Shown: positions 6,487 through 15,551 of the stretch, one piece after another
How positions within the stretch are numbered: the first letter of the stretch is position 1
Layout: each line of letters begins with the position of its first letter
Assembly: GCA_035642125.1 (NCBI GenBank)
Contig: DASQSZ010000118.1
Location: 1 to 18,787 of the forward strand
DNA: 18,787 nt
Direction of reading: 5' to 3'
Source: CALAED01 sp937891035
GTDB lineage: Bacteria > Actinomycetota > Actinomycetes > Streptosporangiales > Streptosporangiaceae
Program-made: the position numbers and the translations under genes
Notes under the pieces: generated by a model
Database searches by the model: none
Told to the model about the DNA's origin: nothing
Seen by the model: the letters and a program-made list of their open reading frames with translations, nothing else

Positions 6487-8346
6487 GTGTCCGCTGCCGG
6501 CCGACGCCGACCAGAGCGGACCCACCGACGCCTTCCCACGGTCGCGGCACTCTCCCTCTCGTTGATCATTCCGGCGATGCCGGCCGCGGCGGCCGCGACC
6601 GCCGCCGATGCGGCACCGGCTCCACCTGCCACTTCCACGGCATCCGTGACCCGAGCGGCGAACGCCGACCTGATCCGCAGCCGGGAGTGGTCGCTGTCGG
6701 CGCTGCACGTCCCCCAGGCGTGGAGGTGGTCCAAGGGCGCCGGTGTGACCGTCGCCGTTCTCGATACCGGCGTCGACGGCCGCCACCCCGACCTCGTCGG
6801 CCGCGTCATCCAGGGGCCCGACTACACCGGGCACGGCCGCCGCCCCGGCAGCCGCTACTGGGGTCGGCACGGCACCGCGATGGCCAGCATCATCGCGGCT
6901 CACGGCCACGGGCCTAGGCGGTCCGCCGGCATGGTCGGGGTCGCTCCGCATGCCAAGATCCTCTCGATCAGGGTGACGTGGGAGAACGACGACCCGGAGC
7001 GTTCCGACCGAGACCAGGTCAGCCGCACCAAAGACGCGGTCGCCAAAGGCATCAGGTACGCCGTCGACCATGGCGCGCAGGTCATCAACATGTCCCTGGG
7101 CGGCGGCAAGATGATCTACAACGGCAACCCGATCGAGGAAGAGGCCGTCCGCTACGCGCTCGGCAAGGGCGCGATGCTCATCGCGTCCGCGGGCAACGAC
7201 GGCGCCGGCCTCAACCGCAAGAACTTCCCCGCCGCCTACCCAGGCGTCACCGCGGTCGGCGCCGTGGACAAGGCGCTGCGGCCGGCCAAGTTCACCAACC
7301 GGCACGATTATGTCTCGGTCGCCGCCCCCGGCGTTGACATCATCAGCGCCGACGCGGGCCGCTCGTACGTCCAAGGCACGGGCACCAGCCCCTCGGCAGC
7401 GATCGTCGCCGGGATCGCGGCGCTGATCCGGGCGCGCTGTCCCACACTGACGCCGGACCAGACCAAGCAGGCGCTGGAAGAAGGCACCACGCACCGCCCA
7501 CCGGGCGGCCGGAACACCAAGGTCGGCGCCGGCGTCGCCGACGCGCTGCGGGGGGTGCACGCGGCCAACCGCATCTGCAAGGCGCCGCCGCCCCTCAGCC
7601 AGCCGGCCCCGCCTCAGCCGGAGGCCGAGGGAGCGGCGGTGAGCGCCCACGCCAACCTGCCCCGCATCGGCTTCCTCGGCGGCGGCGGGCTGCTCTTGGT
7701 GATCAGCCTCTTCATGGGCCGGCGGCAGCGCCGGCACCGCGCCCGCGAGGCCTATGACCCGCCGCCCATCGATACCGCGGAAGGCGTGCCGGGGCCGCGT
7801 CCCGTCCCCCCTGCCCACCCTCCACCGTCGGCCGACGGACCGTGGCCGCCGCCGCATGGGCCACACCCCCACCAGCGGCAACCCACCCAGCCGTACGAAC
7901 CGCAACCCAACGGGCCGCAACCCAACGGACGGCAGCCCCCCCGGCGCCAACCCCACGGACCGCCGCCCGTCCGGCCGCAGGCCAACCGGGTTCCGCCCAG
8001 CCGGCCACCGGCCACCGGAGCGCCGCCGGGCCACTGGCCGGGGCTGCTGGCCGCGCCGGTCGCGTCACCTGACCCGCGCCGGTCCGCACCGCCGACGCCC
8101 GAACGCGACTTCGGCGACGACCCGCTCGGCACGGGATACATCGGCCCGACCTTCGAGGTGAGCACCCCGCTCGCCGACCAAAGCTGGGAGTCCGTCCTGC
8201 GCGATCGGCGTCGTGACGGTCACACCGGCCGCCCGGCCGGCGAGACCAACGGCGCCGGCCCCCCGCACGGCGGCGGCGAGCCCGGCGACGGCTCCCCCGA
8301 CTTTCCCTGGTTCGAAACCCGGTTCCGGCGACCACCCGAACGATGA
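6487..8346 (+). CDS. Mycosin-like S8 subtilisin family serine protease, membrane anchored
   Basis: The protein has 619 residues. Its signal peptide has a basic start (RRRPERTHRR), a hydrophobic core (TVAALSLSLIIPA, 18-30) and Ala-rich cleavage sites near 33-43. The catalytic domain (about 60-380) has Asp93 in VLDTGVDGRHPDL, His128 in RHGTAMAS, oxyanion Asn237 in SAGNDG, and Ser301 in GTGTSPSAAIVAG. One transmembrane helix at about 394-410 is followed by RRQRRHR, so the protease faces outward and the last 200 residues are cytoplasmic. That tail is Pro/Gln/Asn-rich with PQPNG-type repeats and a more conserved end (ERDFGDDPLGTGYIGP onward). GTG 6487 is preferred over earlier codons because AGGAGG lies at 9-nt spacing and the signal peptide begins there. 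This topology matches type VII secretion mycosins, but no ESX gene is present in the window. Confidence 0.9.
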   Translation: MSAAGRRRPERTHRRLPTVAALSLSLIIPAMPAAAAATAADAAPAPPATSTASVTRAANADLIRSREWSLSALHVPQAWRWSKGAGVTVAVLDTGVDGRHPDLVGRVIQGPDYTGHGRRPGSRYWGRHGTAMASIIAAHGHGPRRSAGMVGVAPHAKILSIRVTWENDDPERSDRDQVSRTKDAVAKGIRYAVDHGAQVINMSLGGGKMIYNGNPIEEEAVRYALGKGAMLIASAGNDGAGLNRKNFPAAYPGVTAVGAVDKALRPAKFTNRHDYVSVAAPGVDIISADAGRSYVQGTGTSPSAAIVAGIAALIRARCPTLTPDQTKQALEEGTTHRPPGGRNTKVGAGVADALRGVHAANRICKAPPPLSQPAPPQPEAEGAAVSAHANLPRIGFLGGGGLLLVISLFMGRRQRRHRAREAYDPPPIDTAEGVPGPRPVPPAHPPPSADGPWPPPHGPHPHQRQPTQPYEPQPNGPQPNGRQPPRRQPHGPPPVRPQANRVPPSRPPATGAPPGHWPGLLAAPVASPDPRRSAPPTPERDFGDDPLGTGYIGPTFEVSTPLADQSWESVLRDRRRDGHTGRPAGETNGAGPPHGGGEPGDGSPDFPWFETRFRRPPER

Positions 8347-8358
8347 CGAATTCCGCGC

Positions 8359-8382
8359 CGGGGTGGGGTTACCCCCACCCCG
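8359..8382 (+). terminator. Strong hairpin terminator after the subtilase gene
   Basis: CGGGGTGGGG and CCCCACCCCG form a perfect 10-bp stem around a TTAC loop, 12 bases after the subtilase stop. There is no long T-run, which is normal for GC-rich actinobacteria. It separates the subtilase from the DUF4097 lipoprotein gene. Confidence 0.75.
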
Positions 8383-8418
8383 AGATCACGCGATAGCTCC
8401 ATGGATACCGGCGATCTC

Positions 8419-8434
8419 GCTGACTAACGTCAGC
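8419..8434. promoter_or_regulatory. Dyad GCTGAC-TAAC-GTCAGC upstream of the DUF4097 lipoprotein gene
   Basis: Perfect 6-bp arms flank a 4-bp AT-rich centre, 26 bp before the start codon at 8461. It could be an operator at the promoter or a leader hairpin. No regulator can be assigned. Confidence 0.4.
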
Positions 8435-8460
8435 CGTGCTACCGACATCAGGGGGTCCCC

Positions 8461-9252
8461 ATGTCCTACCGCGTCGCCGCTTTGGCGGCCGCCGCCCTGG
8501 CCGCCGGGCTCGCCGTCACCGGATGCCGCTTCGAGGTCCACCTGGGCTCCCGCTCGACCACCGACGACGCCAACGTGAGCGGCCCGCTGACCGCCGTACA
8601 GTTGGCGGCCGGCGATGGCGACATCACGATCCGCACCGGCCCGGGCACCGGCGCCGCCATCCACCGCACCATTCACTACCGGGGGTCGACCAAGCCGCGA
8701 CCTGACCAGCACGTCTCCAACGGGGTGTTGACCTTCGTGAAGGGCTGCGCGGACTGCTCCATCGACTACGACCTGACGGTGCCCGCCGCCGTCCAGGTGC
8801 GCATCCGCAACGGCAGTGGCTCCATCCGTGTCGCCGATGTCGCGGCCGCCGACGTCCAGACGGGCTCCGGCGACGTGGTGGTACGCGACGTGCCCGGCGC
8901 GGTGCGCGCGCATACCGGGTCGGGATCGGTGCGGGTCGCTTCGGTCGGCGCCCAAAACGACCTGCACACCTCGTCGGGCGACATCATGGCGACCGCCCTC
9001 GGCGGCGGCAGGCTGCTCGCCGACACCGGCTCGGGGAGCATCAGGCTGAACTTCGGCGTCGCGCCGTCGAACGTTCGCGCGGTGACCGGCTCGGGCGACC
9101 TGCGCATCAACCTCCCACCCGGACGCTACAAGCTCGACTCGTCGACCGGCTCGGGCGACAAGACAATCAACGTTCCCGACGATCGCGGCGCCACCGCGAC
9201 CGTCTTCGCCAAGACCGGCTCCGGCTCCATCCACATCAACCCCGCGAACTGA
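8461..9252 (+). CDS. DUF4097-family beta-strand-repeat lipoprotein
   Basis: The product has 263 residues. An Ala-rich signal sequence ends in the lipobox VTGC with Cys22, so the mature protein should be lipid-anchored outside the membrane. From about residue 110 a repeated turn motif [T/S]GSG[S/D] followed by an alternating hydrophobic strand recurs about eight times, for example NGSGSIRVA, TGSGDVVV, TGSGSVRVA, TSSGDIMA, TGSGSIRLN, TGSGDLRIN and TGSGSIHIN. This is the signature of the DUF4097 (adhesin-like) beta-solenoid fold. Two cysteines (GCADCS) precede the repeats. ATG 8461 follows AGGGGG. The gene stands alone between a strong terminator and a tRNA gene. The biochemical role is unknown; surface stress sensing or a structural role is speculation. 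Confidence 0.88.
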   Translation: MSYRVAALAAAALAAGLAVTGCRFEVHLGSRSTTDDANVSGPLTAVQLAAGDGDITIRTGPGTGAAIHRTIHYRGSTKPRPDQHVSNGVLTFVKGCADCSIDYDLTVPAAVQVRIRNGSGSIRVADVAAADVQTGSGDVVVRDVPGAVRAHTGSGSVRVASVGAQNDLHTSSGDIMATALGGGRLLADTGSGSIRLNFGVAPSNVRAVTGSGDLRINLPPGRYKLDSSTGSGDKTINVPDDRGATATVFAKTGSGSIHINPAN

Positions 9253-9280
9253 CCCACCGCGGCCCCGGGGAACCCCCCTT

Positions 9281-9296
9281 GTCAGCTTTCCCTGAC
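9281..9296 (+). terminator. Weak hairpin after the DUF4097 gene
   Basis: GTCAG and CTGAC (5-bp arms, loop CTTTCC) lie 28 bp after the stop, preceded by the GC-rich dyad GGGG-AA-CCCC. Together these could terminate the transcript. The remainder, up to the tRNA gene at 9485, shows no convincing gene. Confidence 0.3.
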
Positions 9297-9484
9297 GCCC
9301 GTTCGGCCGCGAAGAGTGACCGCTCGGCGACCCGGAAAGGCAGGTTGCGCGGCCCCAGGTACCGGCCGCGGGCGTGGGGGCGAAGCCGCCGCATCGGGGA
9401 GATCCAGGCGGTCGCCCCCGACCGGCACCACAAGCACAAGCACAAGCCGAGCGCCAACTCACCGGAGCAGCAAGCGCCGCCTCG

Positions 9485-9557
9485 AGCCGGTGGTCGGGAT
9501 CGAACCGACGACCTGCCGCTTACAAGGCGGCTGCTCTAGCCACTGAGCTACACCGGC
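9485..9557 (-). tRNA. tRNA-Thr (anticodon UGU)
   Basis: Read on the minus strand, the 73-nt gene has a perfect 7-bp acceptor stem (GCCGGTG/CACCGGC), a D arm with AGCTCAGTGG, and an anticodon stem GCCGC/GCGGC enclosing CTTGTAA with anticodon TGT (9522-9524). The T arm has GGTTCGATCCC. The base after the acceptor stem is T and no CCA is encoded. It decodes ACA threonine codons and by wobble others. It lies downstream of rlmB on the same strand, 172 bp away, probably with its own promoter. Confidence 0.93.
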
Positions 9558-9571
9558 GGGATACGCCCCGA

Positions 9572-9577
9572 ATGGTA
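9572..9577 (-). promoter_or_regulatory. -10-like hexamer TACCAT upstream of tRNA-Thr
   Basis: On the minus strand, TACCAT lies 14 bases before the mature tRNA 5' end, which would place transcription initiation a few bases upstream of the tRNA. No good -35 partner is evident. The rest of 9558-9729 holds only a weak 5-bp stem (9706-9722) after rlmB. Confidence 0.3.
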
Positions 9578-9729
9578 GTCGACCCAGGCGGGCGCCGAGG
9601 TGGTGACCTGCTCATTACACCGCTAGAACCACCCCAAGCCGGAGGAGGGAGGCGGCTTGCTCGCCTGTCGCGACCGCCGAGGCGCGGCCACGCCCGCGCA
9701 CGGCGGGAAGTTCAGCCCTTCCGGGGCCG

Positions 9730-10608
9730 TCAGGTGCGACGGCTGGAGATCTCATAAAGGGCGATGCCGGTGGCGACGCCCACGTTGAGGGACTCGGTCT
9801 TGCCGGGCATCGGAATGCCCACCAGCACATCGCACGCCTCGGCGACCAGGCGGGACAGGCCACGGCCCTCAGCGCCGACGACGAGGACCAAGGGGTCGGC
9901 GGCTAGGTGCAGATCGGCCACCGCGACATCGGCGGCGGCGTCGAGACCGGCGACGAACAGGCCCGCGTTTTGATAGGAGCGCAGCGCCCGGGTGAGGTTG
10001 GTGGCGCGGGCCACCGGGACGGCGGCGAGGGCACCGGCCGACGCCTTCCACGCGGCGGCCGTCACGCCGGCGGCCCGTCGCTCGGGGATGACCACGCCCG
10101 TGGCCCCGAAGGCGGCGGCCGACCGTACGATCGCGCCCAGGTTGCGCGGATCGGTCACGCTGTCGACGGCCACGATGAGCGGGGTGGCGCCGCGGCTCGG
10201 CAGGTCATCGGGGTGCGCGTAGCGGTACGGGCGTACCTGCAAGGCGATGCCCTGGTGGGCGGTGCCGTCGGTGAGCCGGTCGAGCTCGGTCTTGCCCGCC
10301 TCGAGCAGCGGCATCCTGGTGTCGCCGGCGAGCATGATGGCCTCGCGGACCCGCTCGTCGGTCGCCGACATCACATACAGGGCCGTGCCCGGGACGCCGG
10401 CGCGCAGCGCCTCGACGACCGCGTTCCGGCCGGCGATCACCTCAGCCTTGGGATCGGTGGCCGGGATCGTCGCCTTGGCCGGGCCGGTGGTCGCCCGGCC
10501 GGTGCGGGCGGCCGACTTGGCCGCCCGCGCGGCCTGCCGCCGGCCGTACCAGTGCCGGTCTTGGGCCCGCGGGGTGTAGCTCGGCCCCTTTTTGCGGCGC
10601 TTCGCCAT
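9730..10608 (-). CDS. rlmB: 23S rRNA 2'-O-ribose methyltransferase RlmB (SpoU/TrmH family)
   Basis: The protein has 292 residues. It would methylate the 2'-hydroxyl of a conserved guanosine in domain V of 23S rRNA (G2251 in E. coli numbering) using SAM. A basic N-terminal extension (KRRKKG... to about 50) precedes the substrate-binding domain beginning at GRNAVVEAL. The SPOUT knot has DSVTDPRNLGAIVRSA with Asn156 (motif 1), VVGAEGRGLS with Glu247 (motif 2), and IPMPGKTESLNVGVATG (motif 3). ATG 10606-10608 has GGAGGG upstream; an earlier TTG at 10623 would overlap that site and is unlikely. It is the last protein gene of a minus-strand run from cysS through the Clp N-domain gene, with 49 bp to the latter. 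Confidence 0.93.
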   Translation of the reverse strand: MAKRRKKGPSYTPRAQDRHWYGRRQAARAAKSAARTGRATTGPAKATIPATDPKAEVIAGRNAVVEALRAGVPGTALYVMSATDERVREAIMLAGDTRMPLLEAGKTELDRLTDGTAHQGIALQVRPYRYAHPDDLPSRGATPLIVAVDSVTDPRNLGAIVRSAAAFGATGVVIPERRAAGVTAAAWKASAGALAAVPVARATNLTRALRSYQNAGLFVAGLDAAADVAVADLHLAADPLVLVVGAEGRGLSRLVAEACDVLVGIPMPGKTESLNVGVATGIALYEISSRRT

Positions 10609-10657
10609 TGGTTCGCCCTCCAACGCGCAGACAGGGCGGAAGCGCCCCCTCGACGCA

Positions 10658-11248
10658 TCAAAGACTACGCGGCGGAGCGGGCGGCTCGAGCCGGTCCGCG
10701 ATGGCGGCCAGCCGCTCTTCGATCGCGGCGAGGCGGTCCTCGATGGCCTTCAGCCGATCGGGGATATCGCGAAACGCACTCGGGCCGAACGGGCGGGGGC
10801 CGACCGGCCGCTCAGGGTCGTCCCCGGTTTCGCCCACCAGCGGGCGGGCACGATCGAGATTCACGCCGAACTCGGCGAGCACCCGAGCCGCGGTGCCGCG
10901 TTCCTGCCTGAGCAGGCCGAGCAGCAGATGGCCGCTGCCGATGTAGTTGTGCCCGAGCTGCAGCGCCTCGCGGAGCGACAACTCAAGCGCCTTTTTGGCC
11001 GCCGTGCTGAACGGCACGTGGCCGCGCGTCGACGTATCGCCCGGCTGGACGAGTTCGCCGACCTTCGCCCGTACGGCGTCGGGTGGGACCGCCAACCTGG
11101 TGAGCACCTGGCAGGCCGTGCCCGAGGGGTCGTGCAGCAAACCGAGCAGCAGATGCTCGGTGCCGATGTAGTCGTGGCCGAGGTCACGGGCCTCGTCTTG
11201 GGCCAGCACCACGACTCGGCGGGCACGGTCGCTGAAGCGCTCGAACAC
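10658..11248 (-). CDS. Standalone ClpC N-domain (double Clp repeat) protein with C-terminal coiled coil
   Basis: The protein has 196 residues. The first 140 closely resemble the N-terminal domain of the ClpC unfoldase: two Clp repeats, MFERFSDRARRVVVLAQDEA through YIGTEHLLLGLL (1-38) and FSTAAKKALELSLREALQ through YIGSGHLLLGLL (80-112). Phe2, Phe80 and Glu89, residues of the ClpC1 pocket contacted by cyclomarin-type peptides, are all kept. There is no AAA+ module, so it cannot unfold proteins alone. The tail has a regular heptad pattern (Leu165, Ile168, Leu172, Ile175, Leu179, Ile182, Leu186), predicting a coiled-coil oligomer. The start is GTG 11246-11248, matching the family N-terminus. It lies 62 bp after cysS and 49 bp before rlmB. 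It may act as an adaptor, a substrate trap or a decoy for ClpC ligands. Confidence 0.88.
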   Translation of the reverse strand: MFERFSDRARRVVVLAQDEARDLGHDYIGTEHLLLGLLHDPSGTACQVLTRLAVPPDAVRAKVGELVQPGDTSTRGHVPFSTAAKKALELSLREALQLGHNYIGSGHLLLGLLRQERGTAARVLAEFGVNLDRARPLVGETGDDPERPVGPRPFGPSAFRDIPDRLKAIEDRLAAIEERLAAIADRLEPPAPPRSL

Positions 11249-11310
11249 GAAAGAACCGCCTTGCCGATGGGACCTTCGACGTTACGCCGCCAGGCCCCGC
11301 GCCAACAAGC

Positions 11311-12720
<1,410 letters not shown>

Positions 12721-12786
12721 ATCGTCAAGGCTATTAGATCGCGTTGGCCGCGACCCCGAATAACGGTGACGGCGGGCGACCCGTGG

Positions 12787-13176
12787 TCAGCGCGTGAACA
12801 CATGGTCGGGCGTGACACGCACGATGATCCGCCGGTCCGGGGCGCTGTCGGGCCAGGAGTCGCCGCCGGTGTATCTGGCCGCCAGCTCCTGCAGCAACGA
12901 GCCGCCCGGATCGTCGATGATGCTGGCCCGGCCGCGGATCTCGGCGTAGTGGTAGGGCTCTTCCGGGTCGAAGGTGATGAGGCTCACCCGCGTATCGCGG
13001 CCGAGGTTCACGGCCTTGCGCCGGTCCTTGAGCGTCGAGAACACGATGTCGTCGCCGTCGACCTTGGCCCATACCATGCTCAGCTGTACGCCGCCGTCGG
13101 GGTTGAGGGTGGCGACGGCGACGAGGTTGGTGGCGTCGAAGAGCCTGCGCGCCGCTTCGGGCAATGGCCGTCCCAT
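12787..13176 (-). CDS. PPOX-class (probably F420-dependent) oxidoreductase family protein
   Basis: The 129-residue split beta-barrel protein belongs to the pyridoxamine 5'-phosphate oxidase-like superfamily. Visible signatures are LPEAARRLFDATNLVAVATLNPDGGVQ at the start (first strand), VWAKVDGDDIVFSTLKDRRKAVNLGRDTRVSL (phosphate and cofactor binding lysine/arginine), and PYHYAEIRGRASIIDD. These fit the actinobacterial family that uses coenzyme F420 rather than FMN, but the cofactor cannot be read from sequence alone. ATG 13174-13176 has AAGGG upstream. An in-frame ATG at 13206 has no ribosome site. It lies between hmgA (81 bp upstream) and cysS (66 bp downstream), all on the minus strand. 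The substrate is unknown. Confidence 0.85.
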   Translation of the reverse strand: MGRPLPEAARRLFDATNLVAVATLNPDGGVQLSMVWAKVDGDDIVFSTLKDRRKAVNLGRDTRVSLITFDPEEPYHYAEIRGRASIIDDPGGSLLQELAARYTGGDSWPDSAPDRRIIVRVTPDHVFTR

Positions 13177-13257
13177 GGGAGAACCCTTCGCTCGGACGAC
13201 GGACATCGTACTCGCGTGGCGCTCAGCCGTTCGGCCGGCTCCGAGGCGGGCGCGCGG

Positions 13258-14490
13258 TCATTCGTTAGGTCGCCCGCCCCGGGTGCGGGCCCAGGTCCAC
13301 GCGTACTCCGGATCCTCGGATCGGGTCGCCGCGGGCCCGAGCAGCAGCGGCCGGAAGGTATCGATCATGACGGCCGTCTCTGAGGTCGCGGTCACGCCGC
13401 GGGCCAGCCCGGCGACCGCGGCCTCGACCGCGCCCGGCTGCGGTCCGTGGGTGAAGCCGGACGGATGCAGCGAGATCGAGCCGACGCCGATGCCCGAGCC
13501 CTTGCGCGCCGTGTAGTCGCCGCCGACGTAGAACATCATCTCGTCGGAGTCGACGTTGTGGTGGTTGTACGGGATGGGCACGGCGGCCGGGTCGAAGTCG
13601 AGCGGCCGCGGACAGAACGAGCAGATCACGAAGTTGGGCCCCTCGAACGTCTGGTGCACCGGCGGCGGCGCGTGGGTGCGCTTCACGATCGGCTCGAAGT
13701 CGGCGATGTTGAAGGCGTACGGGTAAAGAAAGCCGTCCCAGCCGACGACGTCGAACGGATGATGCGCGTAGGTGAGCCGCGACAGGCCGCCCCGGTTGCG
13801 CACCAGCACGGGGATCTCGGTGCCATCGACGATGAGCGGCTCGCCGGGCGCGCGCAGGTCGCGTTCGCTGTAGGGGGCGTGCTCGAGGAACTGACCGTAC
13901 TGGGACAGGTAGCGGCGCGGCGGCCGCACGTGGCCGCGCGCCTCGATCACCAGCGCCCGCACCACGTCGGCGGTGGGCAGCCAGCGGTGGATCGTGCCGG
14001 TCGGGATCACCAGGTAGTCGCCCTCGCCCACGTCGAGCGCGCCATAGGTCGACTCGAACCGCGCCGCGCCGGACTGGACGTACACGACCTCATCGCCCAC
14101 GGAGTCGCGGTACAGATCGCTGGCGGAGTCGGCGGCGGCGAAGGAGATCCGTACGTCCTCGTTGGCGAACAGCAGCTGCCGGCCGAGCACGAGATCGCCG
14201 CCGACGGGCAGATCCTGGGTGCGGTAGGCGCGCGGCTGCAACGGACGGTTCGGCGCCAGCTCGCCGCCTTCCGGGGAGTCGGCTCCGGCTACCGTACGGA
14301 TGGTGCCATCGGGGGTGACGCCCTCGCTCTTGAGGATCGCGGTGGGCAGATATCGGTGGTAGAGCAGCGAGGAGTCGGAGGTGAAGCCTTCCTCGCCCAT
14401 GAGCTCTTCGGCGTACAGACCCCCATCGGGACGCCGGAATTGGATATGACGCTTCCGCGGGACCTCACCCACGACCCGGTAGTGCGGCAT
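13258..14490 (-). CDS. hmgA: Homogentisate 1,2-dioxygenase
   Basis: The 410-residue cupin-type non-heme iron enzyme opens the ring of homogentisate with O2 to give maleylacetoacetate, the central step of tyrosine/phenylalanine breakdown. Family landmarks are HIQFRRPDGGLYAEELMGEEGF near the N-terminus, LVIPTGTIHRW in the middle, VVGWDGFLYPYAFNIADFEP, and the iron-site region NHHNVDSDEMMFYVGGDY (His311, Glu317) with a further His348 in the HGPQPG segment. ATG 14488-14490 has a near-perfect GGGAGGTGA ribosome site. The fumarylacetoacetase two steps later in the pathway is encoded nearby on the opposite strand. No maleylacetoacetate isomerase and no 4-hydroxyphenylpyruvate dioxygenase are in the window. 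Confidence 0.92.
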   Translation of the reverse strand: MPHYRVVGEVPRKRHIQFRRPDGGLYAEELMGEEGFTSDSSLLYHRYLPTAILKSEGVTPDGTIRTVAGADSPEGGELAPNRPLQPRAYRTQDLPVGGDLVLGRQLLFANEDVRISFAAADSASDLYRDSVGDEVVYVQSGAARFESTYGALDVGEGDYLVIPTGTIHRWLPTADVVRALVIEARGHVRPPRRYLSQYGQFLEHAPYSERDLRAPGEPLIVDGTEIPVLVRNRGGLSRLTYAHHPFDVVGWDGFLYPYAFNIADFEPIVKRTHAPPPVHQTFEGPNFVICSFCPRPLDFDPAAVPIPYNHHNVDSDEMMFYVGGDYTARKGSGIGVGSISLHPSGFTHGPQPGAVEAAVAGLARGVTATSETAVMIDTFRPLLLGPAATRSEDPEYAWTWARTRGGRPNE

Positions 14491-14577
14491 GGCTGTCACC
14501 TCCCCCACCATCGAATCACACGACACGCTGCGGACAGTCGGCCACCTTCCACCATGATCCAGGAGAGAATGGACAGC

Positions 14578-15528
14578 ATGCCCCCAAGCCCCACCGGGAT
14601 CGCGCGGCAGCGCCTGACGGCCGCCGCCGCGGGCCTCGGCGTCGCCGCGCTCGCCGCGGCTGCCTTCGTCCTGTCCTATGACGACCTGCGCGTGCTCGCG
14701 CTTACCGGCGGCGCGGCGGACCGCTACGCGCCCGTCTACCCCATCATGATCGACACGCTTGTCGTCTTGACGATCCTCTCGCTCGTCGTGGCCAGACGGT
14801 CGACGTGGTGGACGCGAGGCGTGCGCTGGCTGCTGTTGCTCGTACTGCTGGCGGGCACGGCGGCGGCGAGCGCCCAACGCGCGGTCAAGGGCTATGAATC
14901 GCTGCCCGGCGAGTGGCTGTCGGCGGGCGTGGCCGTCGCGCCTTGGGTGCTGCTGCTGCTCGCCGCCTGGCTGTGGTTGTCGATACTCCGTCAGGCGAGG
15001 CTGCGCGCCTTCGCGCGGCCCGGCGCCGGCGTGCCATCGGACGCGCGCGGCGCGATCCCGCCGTCGGGGACGGTACGAGTCGTCACCACCCAGCCCATCA
15101 TCCCCGGACTCGCTGGGTCGGCCGGCGATCCCAAGCCCCGGGCGGAATCCCCCCGACCCGACGACGCCGAGCCACGCCCGCTCGCATCGACGACGCTGCC
15201 CACCGACATCAAGCTGGTCACCCACCGGGCCACCGCCACCGCGACCGCCACCGAGACCACGCAGCCCGACCTCGTCATGCCGCGCCCCGCCGCCCCGGCG
15301 AAGGACCCGGACGCCGATGCGGAATCCACCCCCGCCGAGAACGGCGGAGGCACCGAGGACGACGACGTGGAGCGGTGGAGCGCGCTGGCCGCCGAGGACG
15401 CCAAGCGGTGGGCGGACGAGGCCGCCGACCACTTCAGCGGCGCTCCGGAGCCGAGCCCGGCGCCCGGTGTGGAGTGGATCCCGCCGGCGAGCAAGTTCCG
15501 CAGTTCACCGACCCCGCCCGGCGACTGA
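14578..15528 (+). CDS. DUF2637 domain-containing four-helix membrane protein
   Basis: The product has 316 residues. Four transmembrane helices are predicted at about 13-35, 54-73, 81-103 and 122-144, with SYDDLRVLAL and YAPVYPIMIDTLVVL as the family-like blocks between and within helices 1 and 2. The remaining 170 residues are cytoplasmic, Pro/Thr/Asp-rich and acidic, with a short helix (VERWSALAAEDAKRWADEAADHF). DUF2637 occurs in actinobacterial chromosomes and in plasmid-transfer (SpdB-like) proteins; its function is not established. ATG 14578 is preferred because AGGAGAG lies 10-12 bases before it. ATG 14554 and ATG 14569 are in frame but have no ribosome site or one too close. It is divergent from hmgA (87-bp gap) and ends 23 bp before fumarylacetoacetase, so co-transcription with that gene is likely. 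Confidence 0.8.
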   Translation: MPPSPTGIARQRLTAAAAGLGVAALAAAAFVLSYDDLRVLALTGGAADRYAPVYPIMIDTLVVLTILSLVVARRSTWWTRGVRWLLLLVLLAGTAAASAQRAVKGYESLPGEWLSAGVAVAPWVLLLLAAWLWLSILRQARLRAFARPGAGVPSDARGAIPPSGTVRVVTTQPIIPGLAGSAGDPKPRAESPRPDDAEPRPLASTTLPTDIKLVTHRATATATATETTQPDLVMPRPAAPAKDPDADAESTPAENGGGTEDDDVERWSALAAEDAKRWADEAADHFSGAPEPSPAPGVEWIPPASKFRSSPTPPGD

Positions 15529-15551
15529 CTCACACGGGGAAGAACCTCCCT

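Noticed and set aside
6421..8034. Long minus-strand frame opposite the subtilase
   Set aside because: The subtilase has complete catalytic motifs and a signal peptide on the plus strand. The antisense frame is a compositional shadow.
9279..9539. Short frame with a His-Lys-rich stretch (HHKHKHK) that could be a small metal-binding peptide
   Set aside because: It runs straight through the tRNA-Thr gene on the opposite strand, has no good ribosome site, and the rest of its composition is random.
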